DNA of 20,864 nt from Pleurobrachia bachei (GCA_000695325.1 AVPN01000616.1:11320-32183), one strand, 5' to 3'. Positions 1 through 9,119 are shown, counted from the first letter of the stretch. The notes: generated by a model not told the origin, from the letters alone. Translations and numbers: made by a program.

Positions 1-338
1 GGAACCTTGAATGAGGGTATAGAATAGTCCAAGTATGAAGTTTCATGACCTAATCTTGTCAACTTTTTTCAGGGTTAAGCCGAACACTTGTAAAGATCCA
101 AAATGAACACCCTGTACATATATCCAGAAATTAAAGTTTTATTTATTTTGAATAAACCTTAAACAATTAGCGTCCATTTGTCGACGAACAGTTTACAGGA
201 CCTATCATGTCCTGTAATCTATCTTTCTACCTACTAGTTAATTCTAGGAAACTTAAAAATTATGGGCCATGGCCCCCTCTAATAAAAAATACCTAAATTT
301 ATCGATTTTGGTCTACAATCCAAGAAGAGATAACTTAC
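1..338. other. Intron sequence, no feature recognised
   Basis: AT-rich sequence downstream (minus strand) of the SLC23 helix-1 donor. It contains a 12-base palindrome GGGCCATGGCCC at about 265-276 and no exon I can support. Confidence 0.5.
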
Positions 339-468
339 CTTTAATACAAAGGTTGGGCGCTAGGATAACTGGTATAGCAAAGGTAGGTCCAAACATGATG
401 AGATACTGTTGGAAGCCAAGGATAATTGACATCGGGATGCTGGGATTCTTATCCACCGGGTACTTCAA
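339..468 (-). CDS. SLC23 exon with first transmembrane helix
   Basis: This 130-base exon is bounded by the acceptor ctattatttag and the donor AAAG|GTAAGTTA. It encodes 43 residues plus one base. KNPSIPM corresponds to the D-x-P-P-W region just before helix 1 in animal SLC23 proteins, and LGFQQYLIMFG to the family's LGFQHYLTMFG. The conserved helix-1 'QH' pair reads QQ here. The next exon should begin in phase 1 left of the window; I see none in bases 1-338. Confidence 0.85.
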
Positions 469-3400
469 CTAAATAATAGGAGAGTTGGGGGTTAAAAAAT
501 AGGGGAAAAAACTTGATAAGCACTTCCAGATCTTCAATAAAAATTCTCGAATTCTCCCGGAACTCACCCCTCTTCTGATTCTCATGTACTCGTCTTCTTC
601 CTCGTGATTTGCATCTCCATTGGCTCCATTTTCCATTGGAATTCCATTGGTCACTTTTTCGTAGTCCTGAGGGGAATAAACAGTATTATAGGATACGAGG
701 ATTAATTAGTTTGGCTACCACTTTCCGTTCCTGCGAAAGGTTTAGAAGTTTAGCCCCCAAAAGGTAAGTGGTGTCTGACGGTGTCGAGCCGATCTGAGCG
801 CATTGTCAGAAGGATGCAACAGCCGGTTTTGGGTTCGTTTCAAGATCTTTTTTCGATTTTGTTTGTCCTCTCGAATGATCCACAATTTGCGTTCTCACTA
901 ACTAATGTGGTAACGAAATTGGCAAAGTGGTATAATTTCAGTGGTGTAGTAACCTCTTCAAGCGCTGTCTTGTTGGGAATGACATCCAAATTCGTTGCCA
1001 TGGTGAGGATGAAAGGTTTCCTGGTTACCCGCTGCAGAATCCCCCTAAAATTTTAGGACTGGATCGTTTTTAGGAAATAGTATTCGCTTCTTAGAGTCAA
1101 CCGAAGTGGAAGCTGTCACAGTATAACGCAGGCAACTTCAAGTTTTATAAAAACGTGAGAAACATGTGGGCTTTGAAACTCAAAGTTTGAGCTAAAGCTT
1201 ATATGTATCAACCGATATAGATCAAGAAACTTTTAATTAGCCCTGCCTCAGTGCCTCGAGGGTTCAATAACCATGGCATGCAGATAGTAATAACATTATT
1301 AGCACGTAGTAAGCAAACCAAGCTGATGATGAGAGCTGGAGAAAAGGTCGTGGGATACCTATACAGTATACACTGTAGGCCGTAGGGGCCACAAATACAA
1401 AGAGAAAAGGGAAAAAGGAGCGAGGGAATTATCCGAAGTCTCCCTAGTGGCATAAAAGAGTAAATAAACATTAGATTATTCGTCCCACATGTATGCTAAC
1501 ATATGTGTCCCTATACCAATACGGGGTGTAGTTGTACAGTTGCAACTTGAACTAGTTGTGCAACGTGGCCTACAGGCTACAGAGTACAAGCTATACTCTG
1601 TCAGAGTATTGGCCTGACCTTATTGTTATTTCTTTCCAATCAGAAGCACGCAATAACTAAACCGCCGTCAGAGCATGATTTAGATCAAGATGATTACGAC
1701 ACAAAAAACGTTGTCACGTTTTTGTCGTGGAATACAAGCTGATCTGGTATGACGATATCTATTTAATTCGAAGAAATAACGATATATTTCCAGAAGCATT
1801 CCCAGTGTTAAAAAACATATTATGTAACCTATGGCTATCATAGTAGAATGGCGAACAAAATACCATCTGCCTATAATTCTTAGTCATTAGTGAAATGAAC
1901 CTTAATCTTGTTAAATTTCCCATGAACGAATAAATTCATAGTGAGCGAAAGGATAAAAAGAGATAGAGAGAGATAGGAAAGATAAAAGAATTAGATTTAT
2001 AAAAAATCGGACACCTTTTTGCATTGGATATAAGATTAAGAACATTGGATACGCTTCGACTCTTTTCGCGAGAGAGGAATAATAATACTACACGTGTTCA
2101 CTTGGTATATCTCCATGACAGGACCAAGACACAATTGTAGTATTGTACAAGCATGGTTGTCCCAGAGCGCTAGTGACCATGTGAGAGCTGCAGCATGGTA
2201 ACCTAATCAAGCATTGGTACAGCGACGGGAGAGCCACCAAATGTTATTACACTACTTGGCAGTAGTATAGCACTATATTGTATCACTTTGCAGACTGTGC
2301 TCATATCGCACAAACGCCCAAATGGGCTGATATTTTGCAAAAGATACAGTGACACAGCAAAAATAAAACCTAAAACTAAAAGAAAAGGGGACTGTAGGAC
2401 TATCAAGCAAGCCTATAAAGGAGCGTCGAACGAGAGGCCCTGTCATGCACAGATAAAATATGAATGTTTATTTAAGGCGATATAATCCTATTTCCTAATT
2501 ATATCTATGATGCTACCATATGACATACCCTATATGGTAAGCAGGTTAGGCCTAAAAGAACCCTTCAGTGTCAGGCCAATACTGTGACAGAGAAGAACAG
2601 AAGGATCTGCTGAGCAACATCTTTCTGCAACTGAAACGCTATAAAAAATTAATTCAGTGGCACTATTTTTCAGCCCATTATTCTGTCCACAGGAGCTGCT
2701 GCTGTAGTAAGCAGAAGGCGTCAGTCATCTGTGAAACAACAAGACTATTTGTTCCACATTCTGTAATTCCATGTCCCTGGAACTGAGATGGAGCTGATAT
2801 TTGTCGGTCTGTGCTGCACAAAGTGACTAATTCATCAGATCTATCTGAGATCTCTCTCCATCTCTATCTCTATCTCTATCTATCTATCTTTTTTATTGTC
2901 GAAAAGTTAGAACGGGTTACTTATAAAAAGCATTGAAAACACACAGGGCTCTGCCAACAGGGTAAAAACCCGCAGTTATAGGCAGCACCCTAGACACACA
3001 CACCTAATAAGATACAGTCTGTGGAAATTACTATTAGGTAATAATTGTAAAACATTCAAAAACAGTCCATGGAATATATATTGCTGTGGACAGCAAAATC
3101 TCGATTACACCGTGTTCACTTAGAAATATCTCTCAGCCCGGGCCGTTTCCCTCAGCACTGCGATCATGTACACCGACGAGTTGAGCGGGCGAGGTGAGTA
3201 GACGAGAGATGGTGGTAGTGCCAGCAGGATACAGGTAGAGGTCGTTAGCACCACTGAGTGCATGTATGGGGAGAGAAAACTAGGGTAGGGGGTACAGGTA
3301 TGGGGTAGAACTTACTATAGAGTTTAAGAATAAAAGATTTGCCTAGGTTTACATATAGGGTTAATTATAATCACTAAGAGAGTTGAAAATATGACACTTT

Positions 3401-6400
3401 AATCTCAAACAAAAACTGGAATAGGTAACAGCCTGTCTAATTTCATACGGGATAGAGTTCCATAGGTCAACAGAACGATAGAAGAAACCGTTACGGAATT
3501 TACTAGTACAAGATTCAATAGTGCACCTGATAGTGGTGATATCCATTCCGTCAACAATATCCTTGTTCAATCTAGATCGGTAAGGGCGATCTGTAGGTTG
3601 AACAATACAAAGATAGTCGGGGAGGCCATTAGGCGCTAAGCCATGAACAATCTTGAAAAAGAGTTTCATATCATTGAAATAAAACTGCTCACGGATGGGT
3701 AAAATACGCAAAGTCACTAGTTTATCATAATACTCACGCTCACTCCAACTATCACGAGGGCTAACCCCATACGGGGCCACGTGGTCTGATCCCTGGCTTC
3801 TGATTGGCTCCCACAGCCCGTCACGTGATCCCAGATTGGTTAAGTGCACTTCTCACTTCATTCGGCCTACAACAAGAGCAGCAGCGGGATTATGAGCAGC
3901 TGAGGGTTGTTGATGGGAAAACGTGCACTGTAGACCGGTGTGCGAGGGGTAAAATCAGGAGGGGGCGTCCCTCTCTCGTTATAGTAGCCCTCATGCTTCA
4001 TAATGGGAAGCACCCATTCTCTCCCCTCCCAGGCCCCCTCTCGTTATACAATGACAAGAGCTATAATTGAAGGGGCTCAAATGTGGAGGGAAGCTCATCC
4101 TCATCTTGCCTTCCTCGACCCTCTGTCACCGAGAACAATCCCGACCCACTCACTGAACATACCCCTCCAAGCCCAATTTCTTCCAGGGCGAAGGATAGGG
4201 GTTGATGTTACTAAAATCCATCTCCAGGAGGTAGTGAACCATCTTAGAGATCTCTATAAACCAACTTCCAAGATTAGGTCGGATCATTTTTTTTTATTGT
4301 CGAAAAGTTAGAACGGGTTACTTATAAAAAGCATTGAAAACACACAGGGCTCTGCCAACAGGGTAAAAACCCGCAGTTATAGGCAGCACCCTAGACACAC
4401 ACACCTAATAAGATACAGTCTGTGGAAATTACTATTAGGTACATATTTGTAAAACATTCAAAAACAGTCCATGGAATATATATTGCTGTGGACAGCAAAA
4501 TCTCGATCACACCGTGTTCACTTAGAAATATCTCTCAGCCCGGGCCGTCTCCCTCAGCACTGCGATCATGTACACCGACGAGTTGAGCGGGCGAGGTGAG
4601 TAGACGAGAGATGGTGGTAGTGCCAGCAGGATACAGGTAGAGGTCGTTAGCACCACTGAGTGCATGTATGGGGAGAGAAAACTAGGGTAGGGGGTACAGG
4701 TATGGGGTAGAACTTACTAAAGAGTTTAAGAATAAAAAATTTGCCTAGGTTTACATATAGGGTTAATTATAATCACTAAGAGAGTTGAAAATATGACACT
4801 TTAATCTCAAACAAAAACTGGAATAGGTAACAGCCTGTCTAATTTCATACGGGATAGAGTTCCATAGGTCAACAGAACGATAGAAGAAACCGTTACGGAA
4901 TTTACTAGTACAAGATTCAATAGTGCACCTGATAGTGGTGATATCCATTCCGTCAACAATATCCTTGTTCAATCTAGATCGGTAAGGGCGATCTGTAGGT
5001 TGAACAATACAAAGATAGTCGGGGAGGCCATTAGGCGCTAAGCCATGAACAATCTTGAAAAAGAGTTTCATATCATTGAAATAAAACTGCTCGCGGATGG
5101 GTAAAATACGCAAAGTCACTAGTTTATCATAATACTCACGCTCACTCCAACTATCACGAGGGCTAACCCCATACACCCACTTGATACATCTTTTCTGGGC
5201 AGCCTCAAGATCGTTGAGAACACCCACCTGATGTGGGGCCCAGATCGGGGAGCAATGCTCCAGAAAAGAGCGTACTAAGGTAACATAGAGAGTACGTTTT
5301 TGGTGTGGGTTAACAATCATATACATAGTTCTACGTAACAGGTTAAATCTATCAGTAAACTTGCCAAGAATGTACTGACAGTGGTACCTCCAGTCAAGGT
5401 CCCGACACACATAGATGCCAAGATCTCGCTGAACATCCACATTATCAAGCACTACTCCGGCTAGTTTGTACGAATTAAGATAAAAAGGTAGTTGACTCCA
5501 AGTGGCTGCCCAGTAGTCAGCTTGGGTATAAACTCGGGTAGACACAACTTTGCACTTGCCCGGGTGAAACACCATCTTATTGGCAACTGCCCAAGAATAT
5601 AAATAATCCACTGTAAGCTGCAGGTCCAAATGTTCCTGCAGGCAGGCAACCTTACTCCAAACTTTCAGGTCATCTGCATACAACAACAATTTGGTATTAC
5701 CTACGAGACACTCGGTAATATCATCAATAAACATAACAAAGAGAAGCGGTCCCAAAAGGCTACCCTGAGGTACACCACTGAGGACAGAGAGAAAGGAAGA
5801 GAAACATCCCCCAACCACAACTCTCTGGGTTCTACCCATAAGATATACTCTGATTAATCCCAAAAGCTTACCATCAACACCAAATCTATTACGAATCTTA
5901 CTCAGAATCAAGTCGTGATTAACTGAGTCAAAAGCCTTTGAGAAGTCAAAATATATAATATCGGTAGCAACTCTTTCGTTATCATTAGATATCAGATCGT
6001 CAAGAAAAAGGACGAGTTGAGTCAGACACGACCTACCAGGTAGGAAACCGTGCTGTCTACTGTCCAGTTTACTAATACAAATACTAAGTAAACGGTTGTA
6101 CATCAATCTCTCGAGTATCTTCATGATAATGCAGGTAAGTGAGATGGGTCTATAATTACGTACATCCTTGGTATCCCCAGACTTATGAACCGGCACCACA
6201 TTAGCAGCTTTCCAAATGTTGGGAAGGGAAACACAGTGGTGGCCCCAGCCTGGGGTGGTGGGGGGGTGGCCACCCCCCCAAAACTACACTGTGAATGTCG
6301 TCCGGACCTGCAGCCTTACGAGAGTTAAGCTTGGACAGGACATCATAAATCTCACTGGCACTGAACTCACTCTCAAAATTGCTTTCAGTAATATTCGGTA

Positions 6401-7009
6401 ACACATTATAATCACTAGCAGTAGAAAAATTAGATGCAAAATATTCGTTAAATAAATTAGCTTGCTCTTCCCCACTCGATCTAAAAACTTCACCATTATT
6501 AACAATGGGTGGGATACGTGTGGTCTTGGAATTAACCTTGACTTGGCCCCAGAAGCGCTTGCTAACGCTATCTCTGTTGTCCATGTCAAGGCTCCCCCTG
6601 AGCTTCGCATCAGCACCTATGGCTCGAGCACGGATAAAATAAGGCGTGATGATAGTGAGAGTGTCTGAGTGTATTCAATCTTAGACCTATTTTACTAATA
6701 CATGTTATATACCTGGTGCTTCTTTCTGGAAAAGAATTTCCCTGCCAAAGTACCAAATTTACTGCCCTCGCCGGATGATGCCTGGGGACGAATGAAAAGA
6801 AAGGGAATTAGGAGTTAAGAAGAATGATTATAGGGTTGGAGCACTGGGAATTAGGGGGACCAATGTTAGGTCTGATCTGAAATGTCGGGCACAAGCCCGG
6901 TGTATTATACTAGGGCTAGTTTGTGTTAGTATCTAGTAATGGTAATGATATATGATAATATGAAAGGGTAGCATTCAAGCATGGCTTCGATACTTGATTA
7001 CTGAGAGTA

Positions 7010-7078
<69 letters not shown>

Positions 7079-7650
7079 AGAAAGGTCTACTTGACTAACA
7101 ACGTCTACAAATGAAATGAAATTGCAATCTCTCCATCAGCGTCTACCTCTTCAGAGCGACCTAGCCTATCCAGTTCATCTAGTGACGGATTAGGACTGCC
7201 CTTCGAGAACTCTTCAGAATCAGATTCCAAGGCTCGGGAACGGCGAATGAAGCGCTTGAAAAACTTCACGTCAATAGTAGAAAACTTGTTGAAACTTTTC
7301 AATGAAAAAGTATCCGAATTGTCTATGTCCTTCAGATTAGTCATTGATGCTGAATAAAGGTTGCTCAGGTTACTAGTGGCAGAACGAGGCATGGTTCCAC
7401 GATCACTGGATGGTGGTTTCGGAAGGGTCCGGTGAAGGTGAGCTGAGTAGTAAGACAGATCTCTTGGTTTCCGTGGTATAACTGGGTCATCTTCACCCCG
7501 GACTTGGGCATACAAATCATTTAGTTGAACGTGTAACCGCTTCAGCTCATCTTCATGAAACGCTATCTTATTGATGGTTTCCTCAATTTTCTGTTTCACG
7601 TCTAAATTATCGCTGCTGTCTTCCATGTATCCTGGTAAAAAGTCAGCCAT
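339..7650 (-). CDS. SLC23-family nucleobase/ascorbate transporter, 5' part, four exons, runs off left edge
   Basis: Exons seen on the minus strand: 7650-7147, 6781-6713, 666-568 and 468-339, all with GT donors and pyrimidine-rich AG acceptors. Phases are 0, 0, 0, and phase 1 at the last donor. The last exon encodes LKYPVDKNP followed by LGFQQYLIMFGPTFAIPVIL, the first transmembrane helix of the SLC23/UraA (NAT) family, which carries Na+-linked ascorbate or nucleobases across the plasma membrane. The remaining helices lie outside the window. The cytosolic leader (about 224 residues) is long for SLC23: residues about 15-50 look coiled-coil, then come Ser-rich and basic stretches (KFFKRFIRR) and an acidic stretch with two tyrosine motifs, DYEKV and EYMRI. 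The start ATG at 7650 follows an in-frame TAA. The transporter exon is well supported. Its link to exon 3 is strong (strong sites, coding-like frame). Its link to exons 1-2 rests on phase match, strand and order only; they could be a separate gene. Confidence 0.72.
568..666 (-). CDS. Acidic cytosolic exon just upstream of the SLC23 membrane domain
   Basis: This 99-base exon (33 codons, phase 0 on both sides) lies between the acceptor tattcccctcag and the very strong donor GGG|GTGAGT. It encodes DYEKVTNGIPMENG, then an acidic run EEEDEYMRIRRG that continues directly into LKYPVDKNP of the next exon across a 99-base intron. It contains Met codons, so a shorter product could start here. The good acceptor and the protein-like first codons favour an internal exon. 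YEKV and YMRI fit the YxxV/YxxI pattern of tyrosine sorting or SH2-binding motifs, but this is only a pattern. Confidence 0.72.
667..2847. other. Left part of the large SLC23 intron
   Basis: About 2.2 kb of AT-rich sequence between SLC23 exon 3 and the LINE cluster. I found no exon with a matched acceptor, open frame and donor on either strand. Two small inverted repeats are visible: one centred near 1713, listed separately, and ACCATAT...ATATGGT near 2515-2537. A short GA-rich stretch lies near 1958-1985. The open frames here have no recognisable protein character. Confidence 0.5.
1682..1745. repeat. Short imperfect inverted repeat
   Basis: The left arm ACGACACAAAAAACGT (1696-1711) pairs with ACGTTTTTGTCGT (1716-1728) around a 4-base loop, with three unpaired bases in the left arm. 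An outer pair AGATCA (1682-1687) / TGATCT (1740-1745) closes a larger stem with a loosely paired middle. It lies inside the large intron. Function is unknown. Confidence 0.5.
2848..2888. repeat. CTAT/CTCTAT microsatellite at the 3' tail of LINE copy 1
   Basis: Read on the minus strand, the LINE's terminal A run is followed directly by GATA and GATAGA repeats. CR1/L2-type LINEs often end in short tandem repeats, so this may be the element's own tail. It could also be a pre-existing microsatellite that served as target, since copy 2 lacks it. Confidence 0.6.
2889..3772 (-). mobile_element. LINE copy 1 (CR1/Jockey group), 5'-truncated 3' fragment
   Basis: This 884-base minus-strand fragment carries the last ~137 codons of the reverse transcriptase protein (3772-3361, ending SLSDYN-stop) and a 3' UTR of about 470 bases ending ACAATAAAAAA, which includes an AATAAA signal. 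It matches copy 2 (4287-5174) almost base for base: by eye I noticed roughly eight differences. Homology stops sharply after 3772, typical of 5' truncation during target-primed reverse transcription. I see no clear target-site duplication. Confidence 0.85.
3773..4286. other. Unidentified 515-base segment between the two LINE copies
   Basis: This non-LINE sequence is more GC-rich at its left end, with CCACGTGG (about 3777-3784), GTCACGTGAT (about 3820-3829) and two inverted CCAAT boxes (ATTGG) within about 60 bases, which is promoter-like. A short direct repeat CCCTCTCGTTATA occurs near 3968 and 4032. Plus-strand frames of about 90-100 codons are open here (including an ATG at 4003), but none shows a known domain or a clear exon structure. 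It could be host intron sequence, part of another element, or sequence carried in by transduction. Confidence 0.4.
4287..6660 (-). mobile_element. LINE copy 2 (CR1/Jockey group), endonuclease region missing, reverse transcriptase largely open
   Basis: The minus-strand element has a 3' end (A run and AATAAA) at 4287-4297 and a UTR of about 470 bases. Its frame 6199-4763 (478 codons) contains reverse transcriptase motifs FDFSKAFDSVNH (metal-binding Asp), SGVPQGSLLGP and YADDLKVW, then a long thumb/C-terminal part. Upstream, 6660-6292 encodes the linker and the start of the RT domain (FFASNF..., SRKAAGPDDIHS). A 58-base insert replaces an estimated 25-30 codons between PDDIHS and LPNIWKAANVV and shifts the frame. 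No endonuclease domain is present; the 5' edge is near 6660-6675, judged from an in-frame stop and loss of protein character. The element is an immobile 5'-truncated copy lying in sense inside the SLC23 intron. Confidence 0.85.
6234..6291. mobile_element. 58-base palindromic hAT-like MITE scrap inserted in the LINE
   Basis: The insert starts CAGTGGTGGCCCC and ends ACTACACTG, giving CAGTG/CACTG inverted ends typical of hAT elements. The centre (6259-6280) is a perfect palindrome: T, seven G, TGGCCA, seven C, A. A second small palindrome CCCCAGCCTGGGG lies at 6243-6255. There is no 8-base target duplication (flanks gggaaaca and tgaatgtc), and LINE sequence is missing at the same place, so a deletion probably accompanied or followed insertion. 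A non-transposon filler hairpin is the alternative. Confidence 0.45.
6713..6781 (-). CDS. Small in-frame exon, basic, probably SLC23 leader exon 2
   Basis: A 69-base open exon on the minus strand is bounded by the acceptor ttttcattcgtccccag and the donor CACCAG|GTATAT. It encodes 23 residues including GSKFGTLAGKFFSRKKHQ, phase 0 on both sides. It joins in frame to 7650-7147 (ending GRSEE). The LINE cluster lies in the intron just downstream. Skipping this exon would not change the frame. Confidence 0.55.
7015..7074. repeat. (GA)n microsatellite
   Basis: About 60 bases of nearly pure GA dinucleotide, interrupted once by GC, in the intron between coding exons 1 and 2 of the minus-strand gene. 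On the transcript strand it reads as a long CT tract. Confidence 0.9.
7105..7650 (-). CDS. First coding exon, coiled-coil leader; 181-residue read-through form
   Basis: The frame starts at ATG 7650 (MADFLPGYMEDSS) and is open to a TAG at 7105. Residues about 15-50 (KQKIEETINKIAFHEDELKR and following) have a coiled-coil pattern. Next come a proline/basic part (PRKPRDLSYYSAHLHRTLPK), a Ser/Asn-rich part, then KFFKRFIRRSR and an acidic Ser-rich end. A donor GAAGAG|GTAGAC at 7147/7146 lets residues 1-168 splice in phase 0 to 6781-6713. If that donor is not used, translation ends 13 residues later as DADGEIAISFHL. I do not recognise a named family. It may be the N-terminus of the SLC23 gene or an independent gene. 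Confidence 0.6.
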   Translation of the reverse strand: MADFLPGYMEDSSDNLDVKQKIEETINKIAFHEDELKRLHVQLNDLYAQVRGEDDPVIPRKPRDLSYYSAHLHRTLPKPPSSDRGTMPRSATSNLSNLYSASMTNLKDIDNSDTFSLKSFNKFSTIDVKFFKRFIRRSRALESDSEEFSKGSPNPSLDELDRLGRSEEVDADGEIAISFHL

Positions 7651-8469
7651 TAGTTAATAGTATTTGGATACTAACATTAGAGGTGCAATATGTTTATGCT
7701 CTGCATCTAAAACATCTTGGGTTAATGCTGGCAGAGTCGAGTGTATGCAGAACGCAATTAAATTAGAAATTTGTCAACACGGCTAATGCAGGTAGTGGTA
7801 CACACACATGTGGCTGCAGCAGTTATACTTTGGTAATACTCAAATTAATCTATGTAGTATGTAATCATATCAAATTTGACAATATGTGAAATGTGACAAT
7901 TTAAAGTATAATTATTGTAACTGGTCACTTCACGGCGTTACGCCAATCGCCATAATCAGTGTCTTGTTTGTGAGTAGGATATCAGGCCTAGGATAGTTTT
8001 TCGGTAATATCTATTTGAAAATTACAACTATAAATTTAGCTGTGAGAGTTCTCTTGCAATAAAATTCAAACAATTGGCTTTCGCTTCATTCTCCTGTATC
8101 AGTGGCCTGTGGACTGTGGCTGTCGAGAAAACCAGGCTGTGATAAGAAAAATGTGTCTTTTTTGGGATACACTTCAATCGCCTCTATCAGGATAGTAGCC
8201 GTCAAAAACGCTCGCACTGGGGGACTGCCAGCCAAGTCTGATGTCAGTCTTTCAAAAGGATTCGCAGAATGAACCTTCAACTTTTTTAAACTTGGCTTTA
8301 AAATTTTATTTCAAATTGTCGAAATTTCGTCAGTTTCGTGAAATTAAAATGTCTATGTCGATGCATAAAACGTAACGCGCGACATTTATACGCTTAAGCG
8401 CTTGCTGGGGTAAGCCGCGCTTGGCAAAAATATTCTCGCGTCGTGAGATCAGAACAAACAACAAAAGTA

Positions 8470-8595
8470 AAGTGCGTTTCAAACGAATAACGACTTGACC
8501 TGAGATTCCTGGAAATTGGATTATTGTGTGTTGTATTTAGTAAAAGAGATCCTCAATTTCCAGGAATCTCAGGTCAAGTCGTTTGAAACGCACTT
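8470..8595. repeat. Long inverted repeat: 42-bp perfect stem with one 7-base bulge
   Basis: The left arm 8470-8518 and right arm 8554-8595 are perfect reverse complements over 42 bases apart from ATAACGA (8487-8493), present only in the left arm. The loop is 35 bases. The bulge reads as a local duplication (ACGA-ATA-ACGA). Possible 5-base direct repeats AAAGT flank it (8464-8468 and 8596-8600), which would suit a miniature transposon, but they are in A-rich sequence. An RNA copy would form a hairpin of about 126 bases, so a miRNA or hairpin-siRNA precursor is the alternative. Confidence 0.8.
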
Positions 8596-8921
8596 AAAGT
8601 CCAAACATCAAAAAAATGAAAAAAGGGCCGTTTCCCGGCCCGACCGTTGGTCCCAGCCGTTTTACATATATTGCAATAAGGGAACGTAAATCGTAAGGGA
8701 AAGTGTGGCATACGAAATGTTCTCAAAGAGTCGCCTCATTAGATTCTTGACTTCTGAGGACTGAGCCCTGAGAGCAGAGGGGCGAGGGCTAATGCACAGG
8801 CCATGTACCTTTCTTAATCCTATGTGGCTTTTGAACTTGGCCACTTTCCACTGACTAGACTGGCTGTAATTTCCAAATATTTACTATGCAATGAACTGTC
8901 TAGGATTTTTCTCGATTTATT

Positions 8922-8969
8922 CTCGATCTCGATCTTTAGTTATTTCCTAAAGATCGATTCGAGATCGAG
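8922..8969. repeat. Second inverted repeat, 18-bp stem, 7-base loop
   Basis: The left arm CTCGATCTCGATCTTTAG (8922-8939) pairs fully with 8947-8969 apart from five extra bases in the right arm. The loop is ttatttc. It lies 150 bases upstream of the ATG of the 9120 ORF and could be a transcript hairpin, a paired binding site for a factor recognising GATCGA/TCGATC, or a simple-repeat product, since CTCGAT is locally repeated. Confidence 0.65.
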
Positions 8970-9119
8970 ATATTTCTAAGCAATGTTGTTATGTTCTAAC
9001 CCCCTTTTACAAAATATGTGGGCGTGTGAACTGTAGTCATAACTTGGCAAAAGCAATGCATCGTAAATAACCCACTATTCTGTTTAAGCCACACCTCAAT
9101 GACTCCTGGTTCCTAACTA

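Larger units (their letters stand above)
7651..9119. other. Divergent intergenic region, 1.47 kb
   Basis: The region lies between the minus-strand leader exon (ATG 7650) and the plus-strand ORF starting at 9120, so it should hold promoters for both. A locally CpG-rich stretch is seen at about 8365-8450 (aacgcgcgac, ccgcgctt, tcgcgtcgtg). Two strong inverted repeats are listed separately. I see no clear TATA box or coding exon; the short minus-strand frames here look random. Confidence 0.5.

Noticed and set aside
265-276. Palindrome GGGCCATGGCCC, similar to cores of hAT MITEs
   Set aside because: The flanks do not pair and no terminal repeats or target duplication are visible, so no element can be bounded.
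1208-1471. Minus-strand frame of 87 codons with hydrophobic stretches
   Set aside because: No recognisable domain, no splice context and ordinary AT-rich composition; likely chance.
2568-2786. Plus-strand frame of 72 codons, Cys- and Lys-rich
   Set aside because: No homology recognised; the given start is not an ATG and the frame lies inside the large intron of the opposite-strand gene.
4003-4311. Plus-strand ATG frame running into the LINE 3' end
   Set aside because: It has some protein-like character (GRRIGVDVTKIHLQEVVNHL) but ends inside the LINE tail and has no supporting splice sites or known family.
8086-8280. Minus-strand 64-codon frame in the divergent region
   Set aside because: Short, no known motif, no splice or promoter context.
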